From contig NZ_JABXYU010000001.1 in assembly GCF_013394795.1 (NCBI RefSeq), positions 2,073,886-2,137,885 on the forward strand: 64,000 nucleotides of DNA, given 5' to 3'. Shown piece by piece: positions 37,107-46,325 of the stretch (the first letter of the stretch is position 1; the number at the start of each line of letters is the position of its first letter). A program made the translations under genes and the position numbers. The notes beneath the pieces are model-generated. The model made no database searches. It was not told the DNA's origin and worked only from the letters and a program-made list of their open reading frames with translations. Source of the DNA: Leptotrichia sp. oral taxon 223. Lineage in GTDB: Bacteria > Fusobacteriota > Fusobacteriia > Fusobacteriales > Leptotrichiaceae.

Positions 37107-37784
37107 TTAAAATCCATGTTTTTGTAAAAATTCCATTGTTAAATTAGATTTTTTACCTTTATTTTCTGTATTTTCAAAATTGTCAAACTTTAATATTTTT
37201 TCAACATATTTTCCAAATAAATCTGTTTCAATATTTACAAAATCCCCGGTTTTTTTCATTCCAACGGTAATATTTTCAATCGTGTGTGGAATAAGCGAAA
37301 CCGAGAAAATTCCAGCATTATCATTTACATCAATTACTGTAAGGCTCGCTCCGTCAATCGTTATACGCCCTTTTTCAACGATGTATTTCATATTATTTTT
37401 ATAATTTTTATCCAGCTGGAATTCGTACACTTTTGCAATCCCCTTATCTGTAATTGATACAATTTTAGCCTCACAGTCAACATCCCCCATTACAAGGTGT
37501 CCGCCTAAAAAAGTCGTAAGTGTAAGTGACTTTTCAAGATTGACAATGTCTCCAGCTTTAGCACGCTTCAAGCCGCTTCTTTCAATGGTTTCAAACATTA
37601 CATCGGCAGTAAAGTCATTTCCATTTAGTTTTGTAACAGTCAGGCACACGCCATTTACAGCGATACTATCCCCAATCTGTGCTTTTTCAGTGACTTTTTT
37701 CCCCCTTATTGTAATTTCGATACTTGCAGTTTTTTTCGCAATATCAATAATTTTTCCAGTTTCTTCAATTAAACCAGTAAACAT
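37107..37784 (-). CDS. ribE: Riboflavin synthase, alpha subunit
   Basis: Dismutates two molecules of 6,7-dimethyl-8-ribityllumazine to riboflavin. It has the internally duplicated lumazine-binding fold: MFTGLIEETGKI with AVNGVCLTVTKL (first barrel) and GHLVMGDVDCEAKI with TIDGASLTVIDVND (second barrel). A C-terminal tail of about 20 residues beyond the usual end makes it 225 residues long. It is the third gene in the operon order ribH-ribD-ribE-ribBA. Confidence 0.96.
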   Translation of the reverse strand: MFTGLIEETGKIIDIAKKTASIEITIRGKKVTEKAQIGDSIAVNGVCLTVTKLNGNDFTADVMFETIERSGLKRAKAGDIVNLEKSLTLTTFLGGHLVMGDVDCEAKIVSITDKGIAKVYEFQLDKNYKNNMKYIVEKGRITIDGASLTVIDVNDNAGIFSVSLIPHTIENITVGMKKTGDFVNIETDLFGKYVEKILKFDNFENTENKGKKSNLTMEFLQKHGF

Positions 37785-37878
37785 AATTTTCTCCTGATTT
37801 TCAATTTTTTATTCTAAATTATAGTACTTCCAATTTAAAATGATAGCAGAAGGTTAGTCTGTATCTATAGCCAATCTA

Positions 37879-38994
37879 CTAATTATAACTTTTTTGTAAA
37901 AATTCCATTCCAACATTTTCACCATAAACATTATATTTTACGTTTTTCAAGATGATGGCTTCATTCATATTTTCCTTATCAAATCCAGCAATAAAAGATT
38001 TTCCGTCATTATCGCCCAAAATTTTATTAGCAATAAAAATTTCTCCAGCGTCAACAACATCTTCTTCAAAAGCCTGTGAAATAAGAGATTGTCCACCTTC
38101 CAATAAAACTGAGTCAATTCCTAATTTTCCGATTTTTTCCAGAATTTCTTCAAATCTAAATTTTGTACCATTCAAAAATATAAATTTAACTTTGTTATTT
38201 TCAAAAAAATCTAACTGCTTTTCAGAATTTTCATTGTTGTGGGACGTAATAATTATCGTCTTTTCATCAATATTTTCCTTAATAACATTATTATTTTTTT
38301 CAGTTTTTAAATGCGGATCAATAATGATTCTGTATGGATTTATATCATCCTTGATTCTTGCGGTAAGGCTTGGATTGTCGGCTAGGACAGTATTTATTCC
38401 AACCATTATTCCCATAAATTTATTTCGGTAAAATTGAACTTTTTCACGTGACGCTTCGTTTGTAATCCATTTGGAATTTCCTGTTTTTGTAGCAATTTTT
38501 CCATCCAGTGTAATCGCACATTTTAAGAATAAATATGGCAATTTTGTAATTATATATTTGAAAAACACTTGATTTATTGCATCACATTCGGTTTTTAAAA
38601 CATTTTCAGCAACTTTAATTCCAGCATTTTTCAATATTTGTACTCCTTTTCCAGCTACTTTTGGATTCGGATCAGAGGAACCGATGACACATCGCTTTAA
38701 TCCCATTTTTACAATTTTTTCTGCACAAGGTGGTGTTTTTCCATAATGTGAGCAAGGTTCCAATGTAACATAAATTGTTGCATTTGACAAATCTTCTGAA
38801 TTTTTTGAAGCTTCGTCCAAAGCGTAAACTTCGGCGTGAGGCCCTCCAAAATACTTGTGATAGCCAGTTCCAATAACTTTTCCATCTTGAACGACAACAG
38901 CTCCAACCATTGGATTGGGATTAACTGCCCCAGCCCCTTTTTTTGCCAGTTCAATTGCCATTTTCATATATTTTTCGTCAATATTTTCATTCAT
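37879..38994 (-). CDS. ribD: Bifunctional diaminohydroxyphosphoribosylaminopyrimidine deaminase / 5-amino-6-(5-phosphoribosylamino)uracil reductase
   Basis: Carries out the second and third steps from GTP to riboflavin. The N-terminal zinc deaminase domain (residues 1-150) has GGPHAEVYAL and TLEPCSHYGKTPPCAEKI (zinc ligands His and two Cys). The C-terminal NADPH reductase domain has LKCAITLDGKIATKTGNSKWITNE and VLLEGGQSLISQAF. The 371-residue length is normal. It lies between ribH and ribE in the riboflavin operon. Confidence 0.96.
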   Translation of the reverse strand: MNENIDEKYMKMAIELAKKGAGAVNPNPMVGAVVVQDGKVIGTGYHKYFGGPHAEVYALDEASKNSEDLSNATIYVTLEPCSHYGKTPPCAEKIVKMGLKRCVIGSSDPNPKVAGKGVQILKNAGIKVAENVLKTECDAINQVFFKYIITKLPYLFLKCAITLDGKIATKTGNSKWITNEASREKVQFYRNKFMGIMVGINTVLADNPSLTARIKDDINPYRIIIDPHLKTEKNNNVIKENIDEKTIIITSHNNENSEKQLDFFENNKVKFIFLNGTKFRFEEILEKIGKLGIDSVLLEGGQSLISQAFEEDVVDAGEIFIANKILGDNDGKSFIAGFDKENMNEAIILKNVKYNVYGENVGMEFLQKSYN

Positions 38995-39088
38995 TTTATT
39001 TTTCCTTTATTAATTCATAACTGCTGTCAATTAATTTTATGATTTCATCTTTATTAATATTTTTTGAAAATTTTACAAAAATATTTTT

Positions 39089-39553
39089 TTATCCAATTTC
39101 TTTTATTAAATTAATCATTTCAATTGCAGAAAATGCCGCATCTGCCCCTTTATTTCCAGCCTTTGTTCCTGCTCTTTCAATGGCTTCTTCGATGTTGTTT
39201 GTAGTTAAAACTCCAAAAATTACAGGCAGCTCGCTTTGTAATGAAATTTGAGCAACCCCTTTTGAAACTTCTGCACAGACGTAGTCAAAATGTGGAGTGG
39301 AACCTTTTATTACAGCGCCAAGAGCAATTATTGCATCATATTTTTGCGTATTTGCTAATTTTTTTGTAATCAATGGTATTTCAAAAGCTCCTGGAACCCA
39401 GGCGATGTCGATATTTTCTTCGGAAACATCATTTCTTTTCAGCACATCCAAAGCTCCGCCAACTAATTTGGAAGTAATAAACTCATTAAATCTTCCAGCT
39501 ACGATTGCTATTTTTATATCTTTCCCATCGAATTTTCCTTCAAAAGTTCTCAT
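39089..39553 (-). CDS. ribH: 6,7-dimethyl-8-ribityllumazine synthase
   Basis: Condenses the RibA/D and RibB products to the lumazine precursor of riboflavin. It typically assembles into large capsid-like or pentameric shells. Conserved parts: [52 protein letters not shown] and [17 protein letters not shown]. The 154-residue length is typical. It is the first gene of the operon, downstream of the FMN riboswitch and its terminator. Confidence 0.97.
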   Translation of the reverse strand: MRTFEGKFDGKDIKIAIVAGRFNEFITSKLVGGALDVLKRNDVSEENIDIAWVPGAFEIPLITKKLANTQKYDAIIALGAVIKGSTPHFDYVCAEVSKGVAQISLQSELPVIFGVLTTNNIEEAIERAGTKAGNKGADAAFSAIEMINLIKEIG

Positions 39554-39597
39554 TTCAAATCATCCTCTCATTATTTAATTTTTATTTTCATTTAAAG

Positions 39598-39631
39598 CAA
39601 AAAAGCCAAGAATACTGGATTCAAGGCTTTT
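39598..39631 (-). terminator. Attenuator terminator between the FMN riboswitch and ribH
   Basis: On the - strand: AAGCC..GAAT / ATTC..GGCTT stem with a small loop, followed by T6. It is placed where the FMN-bound riboswitch would stop transcription. Confidence 0.75.
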
Positions 39632-39744
39632 ACAATATAAAGGTAGGTAATTTTAATTTGTAATTATTGTAATTCTGAATTTTATTTAGATAACTCAGAT
39701 TATATATCACAAAATTACTTAACAAATTCGGATTAAAAATTAAT

Positions 39745-39882
39745 CATTTCACTTCTACCATCTAGACTGTAACTATCGGTACTGGAATCACACCAGTTCA
39801 TGTCGTTTTCATTTCATTTAAAAGAAAAACAACTCGTGGACTTTTACCACCGGTCGGGAATTTCGCCCTGCCCTGAAGCTTT
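39745..39882 (-). promoter_or_regulatory. FMN riboswitch (RFN element)
   Basis: On the - strand the conserved RFN blocks are present in order: CAGGGCAGGGCGAAATTCC, CGACCGGTGGTAAAAG and CCACGAG. After a variable arm come ACTGGTGTGATTCCAGTACC and GATAGTTACAGTCT. The six-helix layout is clear. Binding of FMN represses the riboflavin operon, here probably by premature termination at 39598-39631. Confidence 0.95.
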
Positions 39883-39900
39883 AAATTTATTTCTAAATTA

Positions 39901-39929
39901 ATAATATCACTTTTTTATTATAATTACAA
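39901..39929 (-). promoter_or_regulatory. Promoter of the rib operon
   Basis: On the - strand: TTGTAA (39924-39929), a 17-base spacer and TATTAT (39901-39906), just upstream of the riboswitch. Confidence 0.6.
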
Positions 39930-39980
39930 GTACTTTTTAAAAATTATATGAAATTTTTTTAGAAAAATCAGTTTTTTTTA

Positions 39981-40009
39981 TTGACAAAATTTAAAACATA
40001 AGGTATTAT
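39981..40009 (+). promoter_or_regulatory. Promoter of the LRR lipoprotein gene
   Basis: Consensus TTGACA, a 17-base spacer and TATTAT. It is divergent from the rib promoter; the leader is about 100 bases of AT-rich sequence. Confidence 0.65.
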
Positions 40010-40113
40010 TATATAAAATTAATATTAAATTAATAAATATAAAAACTAATAAAAAAGATTTATATACGCTAAATTATTTATTAATTAAAAATAACGATAT
40101 AATAGGAGGTAAA

Positions 40114-41421
40114 ATGAGAAAAACAATAGGAGTATTAATTTTTATGGTATTTATGGCTTGCAGTAACAGTAAAAGTGAAGAATTGAAAGAAAATAAAAAA
40201 ACAGAAGAACAAATGGCACAAATTCATACAATTCCCAAACAAGGAAAAAGCTGTACTGAACTTAGAAAATATAACGTTAATGCTGAAAAAATAGAACTAA
40301 AAAATAAGGGATTGGAGGAGATAACCTGTATTGCAAATTATAAAAATGTAAAAGCTCTAGATTTACGCTGGAATAAAATCAAGGATATAAAACCACTGGA
40401 AAATATGAAAAAGTTGGAAGTTTTAAAAATAAATTTTAATCAAATAGAAAATGTAAAACCATTATTAAATTTGCCAAATTTAAAGGAACTATGGATACAT
40501 AACAATAAAATAAGTGATATTAGAGGAATTGGAAAATTAACAAAGTTGGAACATCTGGATGTAAGTTTTAATCCGTTAAAAAATGGAGTTGAGGAAATTT
40601 CTGGATTGAAAAACTTAAAAAGGCTGGAATTACGTGAAGTTCCAAAAGAAATAGTAGATTATGTATATGAAAATTATCGTAATTTCATGATTCCTGAAAA
40701 AATATTTATTGAGCAAAGATACCCGGAACTTACTGCAAAAAGGGAAAATGAAGTAAAATATCCTAATTTTTCAGAATTTGAAAGTAAAATAAAAGGTTTT
40801 GAAACAGTAAAGATTATAAAAGAACTTTCTACAAAGGAAATTGCACTGGATAAACTTCCAAAAGAAGTTTACAAGATAGTTGATGAATATAATAAAAATT
40901 CTGAAGAAGCAGATGATAAAGTGGAGGGAGCAGCTTTTTTTACAAATAATGTTTACTCAATATACACTCTTACTTATCCTTTTGCCTATGCGGGACAATC
41001 AAATAGTGAAACTATTTTTACGAAAAATGGAAAAGTGATTGTAAAAGATATAGTAAATTTAAATTCACAATTGGAAAGTATCGATGGAAACAATCTGTTT
41101 TTATCAATAGTTGCAGCAAGTGGAGGGACAAATTATGCAATAACGGATATGAAAAGTGAACAGATGTGGCGTGAAGAATTTAGGGATTTTGGACTAATAT
41201 CATCTAAGAGAACAGGTAAAATTTTTATAACAGCTTCAAAGGAAAATGTTATTAATGTAAGAAAAAACCATGGTTCAGACAGTTCCATAATTCATAAATT
41301 AGCGAATAATGTTGCAGTTGAGGAAATTTCAAATGAAGAAGGTTGGAAATATGTGTATTTTTATAATAAAGATGGGGGATATTATATGAAAGGTTATATA
41401 CATAAGAGTCAGTTAAAATAG
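40114..41421 (+). CDS. Leucine-rich-repeat lipoprotein with C-terminal SH3-like end
   Basis: 435 residues. The lipoprotein signal has lipobox MAC (MRKTIGVLIFMVFMACSN). An internalin-like LRR region follows (about residues 65-180) with four to five 22-residue repeats of the type VKALDLRWNKIKDIKPLENM and LKELWIHNNKISDIRGIGKL. A non-repeat domain comes next, then a C-terminal segment (VAVEEISNEEGWKYVYFYNK to GYIHKSQLK) that looks like a bacterial SH3 domain. It has AGGAGG and a strong promoter. It lies 230 bp before the large PAAR-like effector-type gene in the same direction. It may be an envelope receptor or adaptor; function unknown. Confidence 0.78.
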   Translation: MRKTIGVLIFMVFMACSNSKSEELKENKKTEEQMAQIHTIPKQGKSCTELRKYNVNAEKIELKNKGLEEITCIANYKNVKALDLRWNKIKDIKPLENMKKLEVLKINFNQIENVKPLLNLPNLKELWIHNNKISDIRGIGKLTKLEHLDVSFNPLKNGVEEISGLKNLKRLELREVPKEIVDYVYENYRNFMIPEKIFIEQRYPELTAKRENEVKYPNFSEFESKIKGFETVKIIKELSTKEIALDKLPKEVYKIVDEYNKNSEEADDKVEGAAFFTNNVYSIYTLTYPFAYAGQSNSETIFTKNGKVIVKDIVNLNSQLESIDGNNLFLSIVAASGGTNYAITDMKSEQMWREEFRDFGLISSKRTGKIFITASKENVINVRKNHGSDSSIIHKLANNVAVEEISNEEGWKYVYFYNKDGGYYMKGYIHKSQLK

Positions 41422-41652
41422 TTTATAAAAAGTAATTATAAATAAGAATTTTATACTATTCTCCGTTTAAATAGTAGATATTTTATAAATTTTAAATTAT
41501 ATATTATTAGTTTAAAACTTTTTATCATTAATATAATTTCTATTTTTTAATGAGATTTAGTATTTAGTATAAAAGAAAGGATGTGATAGCTTTTTTAAAA
41601 TTAATAAAATTAGTTTTGTGAAAGTTTTAAAATTAAAAGGGGGAAATTAATT

Positions 41653-44600
41653 GTGGTAAACAGGAAATTTAAAGGGGTAGATATTGGGGATAGTGCAGTT
41701 GAATTTTTTGAAAAATTGGCTAAGCTGGAAAGTGGAGGAAAATATAATTTAGCAGATCAAAAATATTATATTGGAAAGTATCAAATTGGAACAGATGTTC
41801 TGATGGATATGGGTTGGCTTCCAAAAGGTTCAACTTGGGCAAATGCCAGATTTATTGGTGAAGGTGCAACCAAGTGGAAATTAACAGGTAAACGTAGTTT
41901 TTTAAATACGCCTGCAGCTCAGGATGAAGTTATGATGCGTTCTGTAAAGATGAGATGGGCAACTATGAAAAAACATAAGGATAAAATTTGTAAAAACATA
42001 TCAGTTCCTAAAAATGCGATTTATAAAGGTCCAGGAAAAGTGACGGTTTCTGAAAAAATAGTAAAAGAAACAATGATGAAAAAACGAAAGTATGGATATA
42101 AAGCAGAAGATTTGAGGGGAAAAAGTTTTTTGCTTACATCATCTGGGATGATGGCGGCATCACATTTATGTGGGCAAGGTGCGATGTCTAATGCTTTAGA
42201 GAATAATTTTAAAGGTGTCTGGGGAATACCAGTAGATGGAAATGCAATGCCTTCCTTACTTTATGCTGAAAATTTAGCAGGATATGATTTATCAGTCATT
42301 ATTGGATTTAAAGATAATTGTGAAATTGGGCATAAAGTTGTGGAGAAGAATCATACCCAGACTGATAACAAAAACATAAATAAACAGGCTGTGGTTCAGC
42401 AGAAACCTAAAACCAATGTTTCAAATAATTCTCAACAAAAATCAGCACAAACACCTGCCTCAACATCAAATGCTGAAAATAACAGCAAAGTAGGAGTGTT
42501 TACATTTAATGGGCAGAAATTTGAGGAAGTCTGGGATAGTGAAGAGTATAAAAGGGATAGGAGTGAAAATAGCAAAGCTCCTGAACTAGCCTTTGTAAAT
42601 CCTGAAGAAGCTGTTTTAAAAAGGTTGCAAGCTAAGTTTAACGATGAAAATGTTTATAATCAGGATTATGTGAAATATTTGGAAACTAAGACTGGGAAAA
42701 AAGTGCTGGAAGAGAATAAGGAAGATATAAATGTCATTTTGAAAATGTATGACGAGGCAACCAAAGATAACGAGAATATTGGAAATGTGATAAGACAGCA
42801 TGGGTTTGATATTTTAAGAGGAAGGGAAGAAAATAATGAAGTTTTGCGGATTCAGGATATAGTTTATTATATTTATTCATATCCTATTCCAAATAAAAGT
42901 GCTGTGGAATCTTTAGAATATGTGCTTAGTCAATATTCGGCAAAATATGTGAAATTTCCTGATAAAAAGCCTGTAAATAAATTTAAGAAGCAAAATGATT
43001 ATGTGGATAAAATACAAGGCGTGATTCAAATACATGTAAAAGATGAGGAAGTTAAGATTGAAAAAAATCAATTGCCTGAAAAATATGATAAATACATGCA
43101 AGGAATAAAGGATATTGACGAAATTATTATAAAAATTAGTAAAAAACAGCCATCAGAATTACAAAAGACAAGATGTGAAAATTTGATAAGGGAACTTGGA
43201 GAAAATATATCAGAATATGAAAAAACTTATTCTATGGATGAAAATGGAATTAGGCAGTTTCCTCTGTCGAGAAGACTGATTGACAATATAATAATTGAGT
43301 TTCTGAAAGTGCAGACTGGATTTAAAGAAGAAAATGAAATTAAGTATTTTGATAACCATAAATACAGGGATAGTAACATTGTAAGAAATTATTTGTTATG
43401 GTATATAAAAAAACACAAGGGAATAGATTTGCCTTCAAAAAGTGAAATGGGACTATTTGGCAGGCTTCAAAAAATTGGAAAAGATATAAGGGTAACTACT
43501 GTTCTGAATGACTGGATAACTTCAAAATCAGCTATAAAAGTGCGAAATATCAGAAAAATAAGCAATTTGATTGATGAAGTCTATGAAAATTATAGGGATA
43601 ATTCAGATTTTGAGAAAGATAAAAGTATTATTCAGGCTTTATTTAAGGACAGCAAGGAATTAAGAGACTATGCGGCAAATATTGATTCTATGGACTTGTA
43701 CGCCTTTTATAAATCATTTTATGACTTGCAGAATGTTATAAATCCTACTGGAGAATTGTTTGTAAATACTAACTGCATGTTAAAGTGTACACTTGGGAAG
43801 GACATCAGCAGATTAATAATAAATGAGGATAGAGTTATGCTTAAAGGAGGAAAGCAGGCAAATATAAATGATACTAAAATACAGCCGTTTAAGTCCTGTA
43901 GTGCTATTGGAATTTGCCAACCTGCGTTAATAGGGGCATGGGAGAAAAATACAGATGTAAAAGTGAGGGATACGCCTGCATTATTGGATATTTCAACTAT
44001 ACAATGCATGCACGGTGGAATCATAAGCATTGATGACGCTGGACAAAAGGAAGTGGGAACAGCAGTTACTAAGGCTAAGGAATTTAAGGCAGCTGTAAGA
44101 GATGCGGATTGTCAATATAGGCTGTTAATAAACATTTGTAGTGATGTAAACAATAATTTTATGCAGACGAAATTAAAAAAAGAGGCACAGAACTTTGCTA
44201 AGTGGAAGAGATATAAAACTGGAGTAATGAACAACATGCGTTCATATTTTGCGAAGGATGTAAAAAATATGCTTGGAATGAGAAAATTAACTGATTCTGA
44301 AAAGAAAGATAAAGAAAATTTCATAAAGAAAAATAAGGCAAAAATGCAAATTGCAAATCAGGAAGTTACTTCGGAAAAAGAAAAATATTTAAGAAAAAGA
44401 ATTTATGCCACATTCAAGGAAGCCTATAAAAGTGTAAAACAAAAATCAGGACCTAAATTTGATACTAAAGGGATAATAAAAAATTATGGCTTAAGTTTGT
44501 GTGATTACGAAAGAAAACGTTTTTATTCTGCAAAAATGCTGCCTGTAATAACTTACGGCTATTTAATGCGAGCTGGAAATCTGGCTGTAACAGAAAATGC

Positions 44601-45612
44601 AAAAAGACTGATTGAATCAGAATTAAATAGTGATGTAAATACTACAAATACAGAACAGATAAAATTACAGAACTATAAAATACAAAATAATGTAAAACAG
44701 ACAAAGGTAATTCCAAAACAAAGAATAAAATCATCAGATGTGTCAAACTGGATTGGAATAGGGAAAATGCTTTATACCTCTACAAAATATGCTCCAACTG
44801 CGGGAGATGTGTTAAATGCCATAAGAAAAAATGGAAGAAGTGTGGCGGCGTGCCCGTTTAGTCAAGGAGTGTGGGATGAAACTCATAGTTCTTCAAAATC
44901 TAATAATACTACACAGAAAAAAACTGATAATACTCCTAAAATGGAAATAAAGGAGGATACAGCTAAATATCGGTCAAATGTTCTGAACTCAAAATCTAAT
45001 ATTGTAAAATCTGTTAGTAAAAATATAAAAACAGAAAGTAATGCTAAGAGTCAAAATAATACTTCAAATATTTCGACTTCAAAACAGATTCAAACTTTAA
45101 ATCCAAAAGAAAGTGAAAAGAAAAATTGTTTAACTTGTCCGCATGAGAACCAGAAATTGGATTGTAGAGATACTTGGGATAAAGTTACTAATGAAAGAAT
45201 AAAAAAATTAGATCCTAGGATTAGATGTACAGTAAAACATTTGATAAATTTTATGGAAGATAAATATAAGGTAAGAATGAGAGTCACAGATGGATACAGA
45301 AGTCACGCTCAGCAAAATGAACTTTATAAAAAAGGAAGAACAACAAAAGGACCTGTAGTAACATGGGTTAAAGCAGGGTATAGTTATCATAATTATGGTT
45401 TAGCTATTGATGTTTGTACAATAGAAAATGGGAAAGCATACTGGAGAGAAAAAGATTATAAATTATTTAATAATGAAGCTGTAAAATTTGGTGCAGAATG
45501 GGGAATTAAGTTTAAAGACAAACCACATTTTCAATTTAGATTTGGTAAAACAGCAAGTCAACATTACCAAGATTATAAAGATAGAGGAAATAAATTGAGT
45601 TATACACCTTAA
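41653..45612 (+). CDS. Large multidomain protein: lysozyme-like N-terminus, PAAR-like (DUF4280) domain, M15 D,D-/L,D-peptidase C-terminus
   Basis: 1319 residues, no signal peptide. Residues about 10-220 have a lytic-enzyme pattern (FEKLAKLESGGKYN with a candidate catalytic Glu, then YIGKYQIGTDVLMDMG). A linker rich in Gln, Asn and Ser follows, then a helical stretch. Residues about 700-800 match the PAAR-like DUF4280 pattern: NCMLKCTLGKDISRL, then FKSCSAIGICQPALIGAW and QCMHGGIISIDDAGQ. After a second linker and a Cys-rich piece (NCLTCPHENQKLDC), residues about 1175-1300 are an M15/VanY-type peptidase with VTDGYRSHAQQNELYKKG, zinc ligands in SYHNYGLAID, and a final His in KPHFQF. The start is a GTG after AAAGGGGG. 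Two peptidoglycan-cleaving domains around a spike-tip domain suggest a secreted effector delivered by a contractile or phage-tail-like apparatus. That is inference; no such apparatus is in the window. Confidence 0.8.
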   Translation: MVNRKFKGVDIGDSAVEFFEKLAKLESGGKYNLADQKYYIGKYQIGTDVLMDMGWLPKGSTWANARFIGEGATKWKLTGKRSFLNTPAAQDEVMMRSVKMRWATMKKHKDKICKNISVPKNAIYKGPGKVTVSEKIVKETMMKKRKYGYKAEDLRGKSFLLTSSGMMAASHLCGQGAMSNALENNFKGVWGIPVDGNAMPSLLYAENLAGYDLSVIIGFKDNCEIGHKVVEKNHTQTDNKNINKQAVVQQKPKTNVSNNSQQKSAQTPASTSNAENNSKVGVFTFNGQKFEEVWDSEEYKRDRSENSKAPELAFVNPEEAVLKRLQAKFNDENVYNQDYVKYLETKTGKKVLEENKEDINVILKMYDEATKDNENIGNVIRQHGFDILRGREENNEVLRIQDIVYYIYSYPIPNKSAVESLEYVLSQYSAKYVKFPDKKPVNKFKKQNDYVDKIQGVIQIHVKDEEVKIEKNQLPEKYDKYMQGIKDIDEIIIKISKKQPSELQKTRCENLIRELGENISEYEKTYSMDENGIRQFPLSRRLIDNIIIEFLKVQTGFKEENEIKYFDNHKYRDSNIVRNYLLWYIKKHKGIDLPSKSEMGLFGRLQKIGKDIRVTTVLNDWITSKSAIKVRNIRKISNLIDEVYENYRDNSDFEKDKSIIQALFKDSKELRDYAANIDSMDLYAFYKSFYDLQNVINPTGELFVNTNCMLKCTLGKDISRLIINEDRVMLKGGKQANINDTKIQPFKSCSAIGICQPALIGAWEKNTDVKVRDTPALLDISTIQCMHGGIISIDDAGQKEVGTAVTKAKEFKAAVRDADCQYRLLINICSDVNNNFMQTKLKKEAQNFAKWKRYKTGVMNNMRSYFAKDVKNMLGMRKLTDSEKKDKENFIKKNKAKMQIANQEVTSEKEKYLRKRIYATFKEAYKSVKQKSGPKFDTKGIIKNYGLSLCDYERKRFYSAKMLPVITYGYLMRAGNLAVTENAKRLIESELNSDVNTTNTEQIKLQNYKIQNNVKQTKVIPKQRIKSSDVSNWIGIGKMLYTSTKYAPTAGDVLNAIRKNGRSVAACPFSQGVWDETHSSSKSNNTTQKKTDNTPKMEIKEDTAKYRSNVLNSKSNIVKSVSKNIKTESNAKSQNNTSNISTSKQIQTLNPKESEKKNCLTCPHENQKLDCRDTWDKVTNERIKKLDPRIRCTVKHLINFMEDKYKVRMRVTDGYRSHAQQNELYKKGRTTKGPVVTWVKAGYSYHNYGLAIDVCTIENGKAYWREKDYKLFNNEAVKFGAEWGIKFKDKPHFQFRFGKTASQHYQDYKDRGNKLSYTP

Positions 45613-45641
45613 AAAATATAGAATTATGGAGAGTGGTAATT

Positions 45642-46148
45642 ATGAGATTAAAAAATAAAATTATAAAAAATATAATAATGATGTATTTTTTTATTTTTAG
45701 TATATCCTGTATGGCAGATAATAAAATTGATAAAAAATATCAAAAAATAATTTCAGATATAAAAGAATTTGAGAAAAAAGGGAAATTTATTGGATATTTT
45801 GATGATTCTTGTAACAGGATAGACGATAAAGGAAAAGCAGAATATTACAGAATTTTGCATTCTGAAAATAATGGAGTGTATTTGATAACCCAACATTTTA
45901 TGAATGGAAAGATAAATAGTATTTACCAATCTAGAAGTATGGATGATTGCGAACTTGAAGAAAATTCTGAAAAAACAAAAAGAGAAGGTAAGATGATTTC
46001 TTTTTTAGTGAATGGTAAAAAATATAGAGAAATAAATTACAAAAATGGAAAATTGAATGGAAAAGAGTATTGGTATGGTGAAAATGGAAATATAGAACGA
46101 ATATCGGAGTATAAAAATAATGTTAAAGACGGAAAGGAAATTTTTTAA
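45642..46148 (+). CDS. YwqK/MORN-repeat lipoprotein, candidate immunity protein, probably truncated by the transposon
   Basis: 168 residues. The signal (NIIMMYFFIFSISC) has a lipobox-type cysteine. The mature part ends in YwqK-type antitoxin repeats: YREINYKNGKLNGKEYWYGE, then NGNIERISEYKNNVKDGKEIF, where the frame stops in mid-repeat. GGAGAG at 45628-45633 points to ATG 45642 rather than GTG 45633. It is 29 bp downstream of the effector-type gene, so they are co-transcribed. A periplasm-facing lipoprotein is the expected form for immunity against a peptidoglycan hydrolase. The stop coincides with an A/T-rich junction where Tn916-family sequence begins, so the natural C-terminus has probably been lost. 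Confidence 0.7.
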   Translation: MRLKNKIIKNIIMMYFFIFSISCMADNKIDKKYQKIISDIKEFEKKGKFIGYFDDSCNRIDDKGKAEYYRILHSENNGVYLITQHFMNGKINSIYQSRSMDDCELEENSEKTKREGKMISFLVNGKKYREINYKNGKLNGKEYWYGENGNIERISEYKNNVKDGKEIF

Positions 46149-46291
46149 GTAAAACAAAGTATAAATTTCTAATTATCTTTTTATATTTTCTTAAATGCTC
46201 GTAAAGCCTTATTCTATGTGCTTTCGAGTATTTTTACTGTAGGAAGATACTTCACGTTTCTTTGCATATTTCCTCATGTCTTAGCTGTCAG

Positions 46292-46315
46292 AAGTGGTAA
46301 ATAAGTAGTAAATTC
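46292..46315 (+). repeat. Int arm-binding (DR2-type) repeats, int end of the element
   Basis: Two tandem copies 11 bases apart: AAGTGGTAAATAA and AAGTAGTAAATTC. The second is one base from the GAGTAGTAAATTC site known to bind the Tn916 Int N-terminal domain. They lie between the host junction and the int gene. Confidence 0.7.
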
Positions 46316-46325
46316 ATTTGTACTA

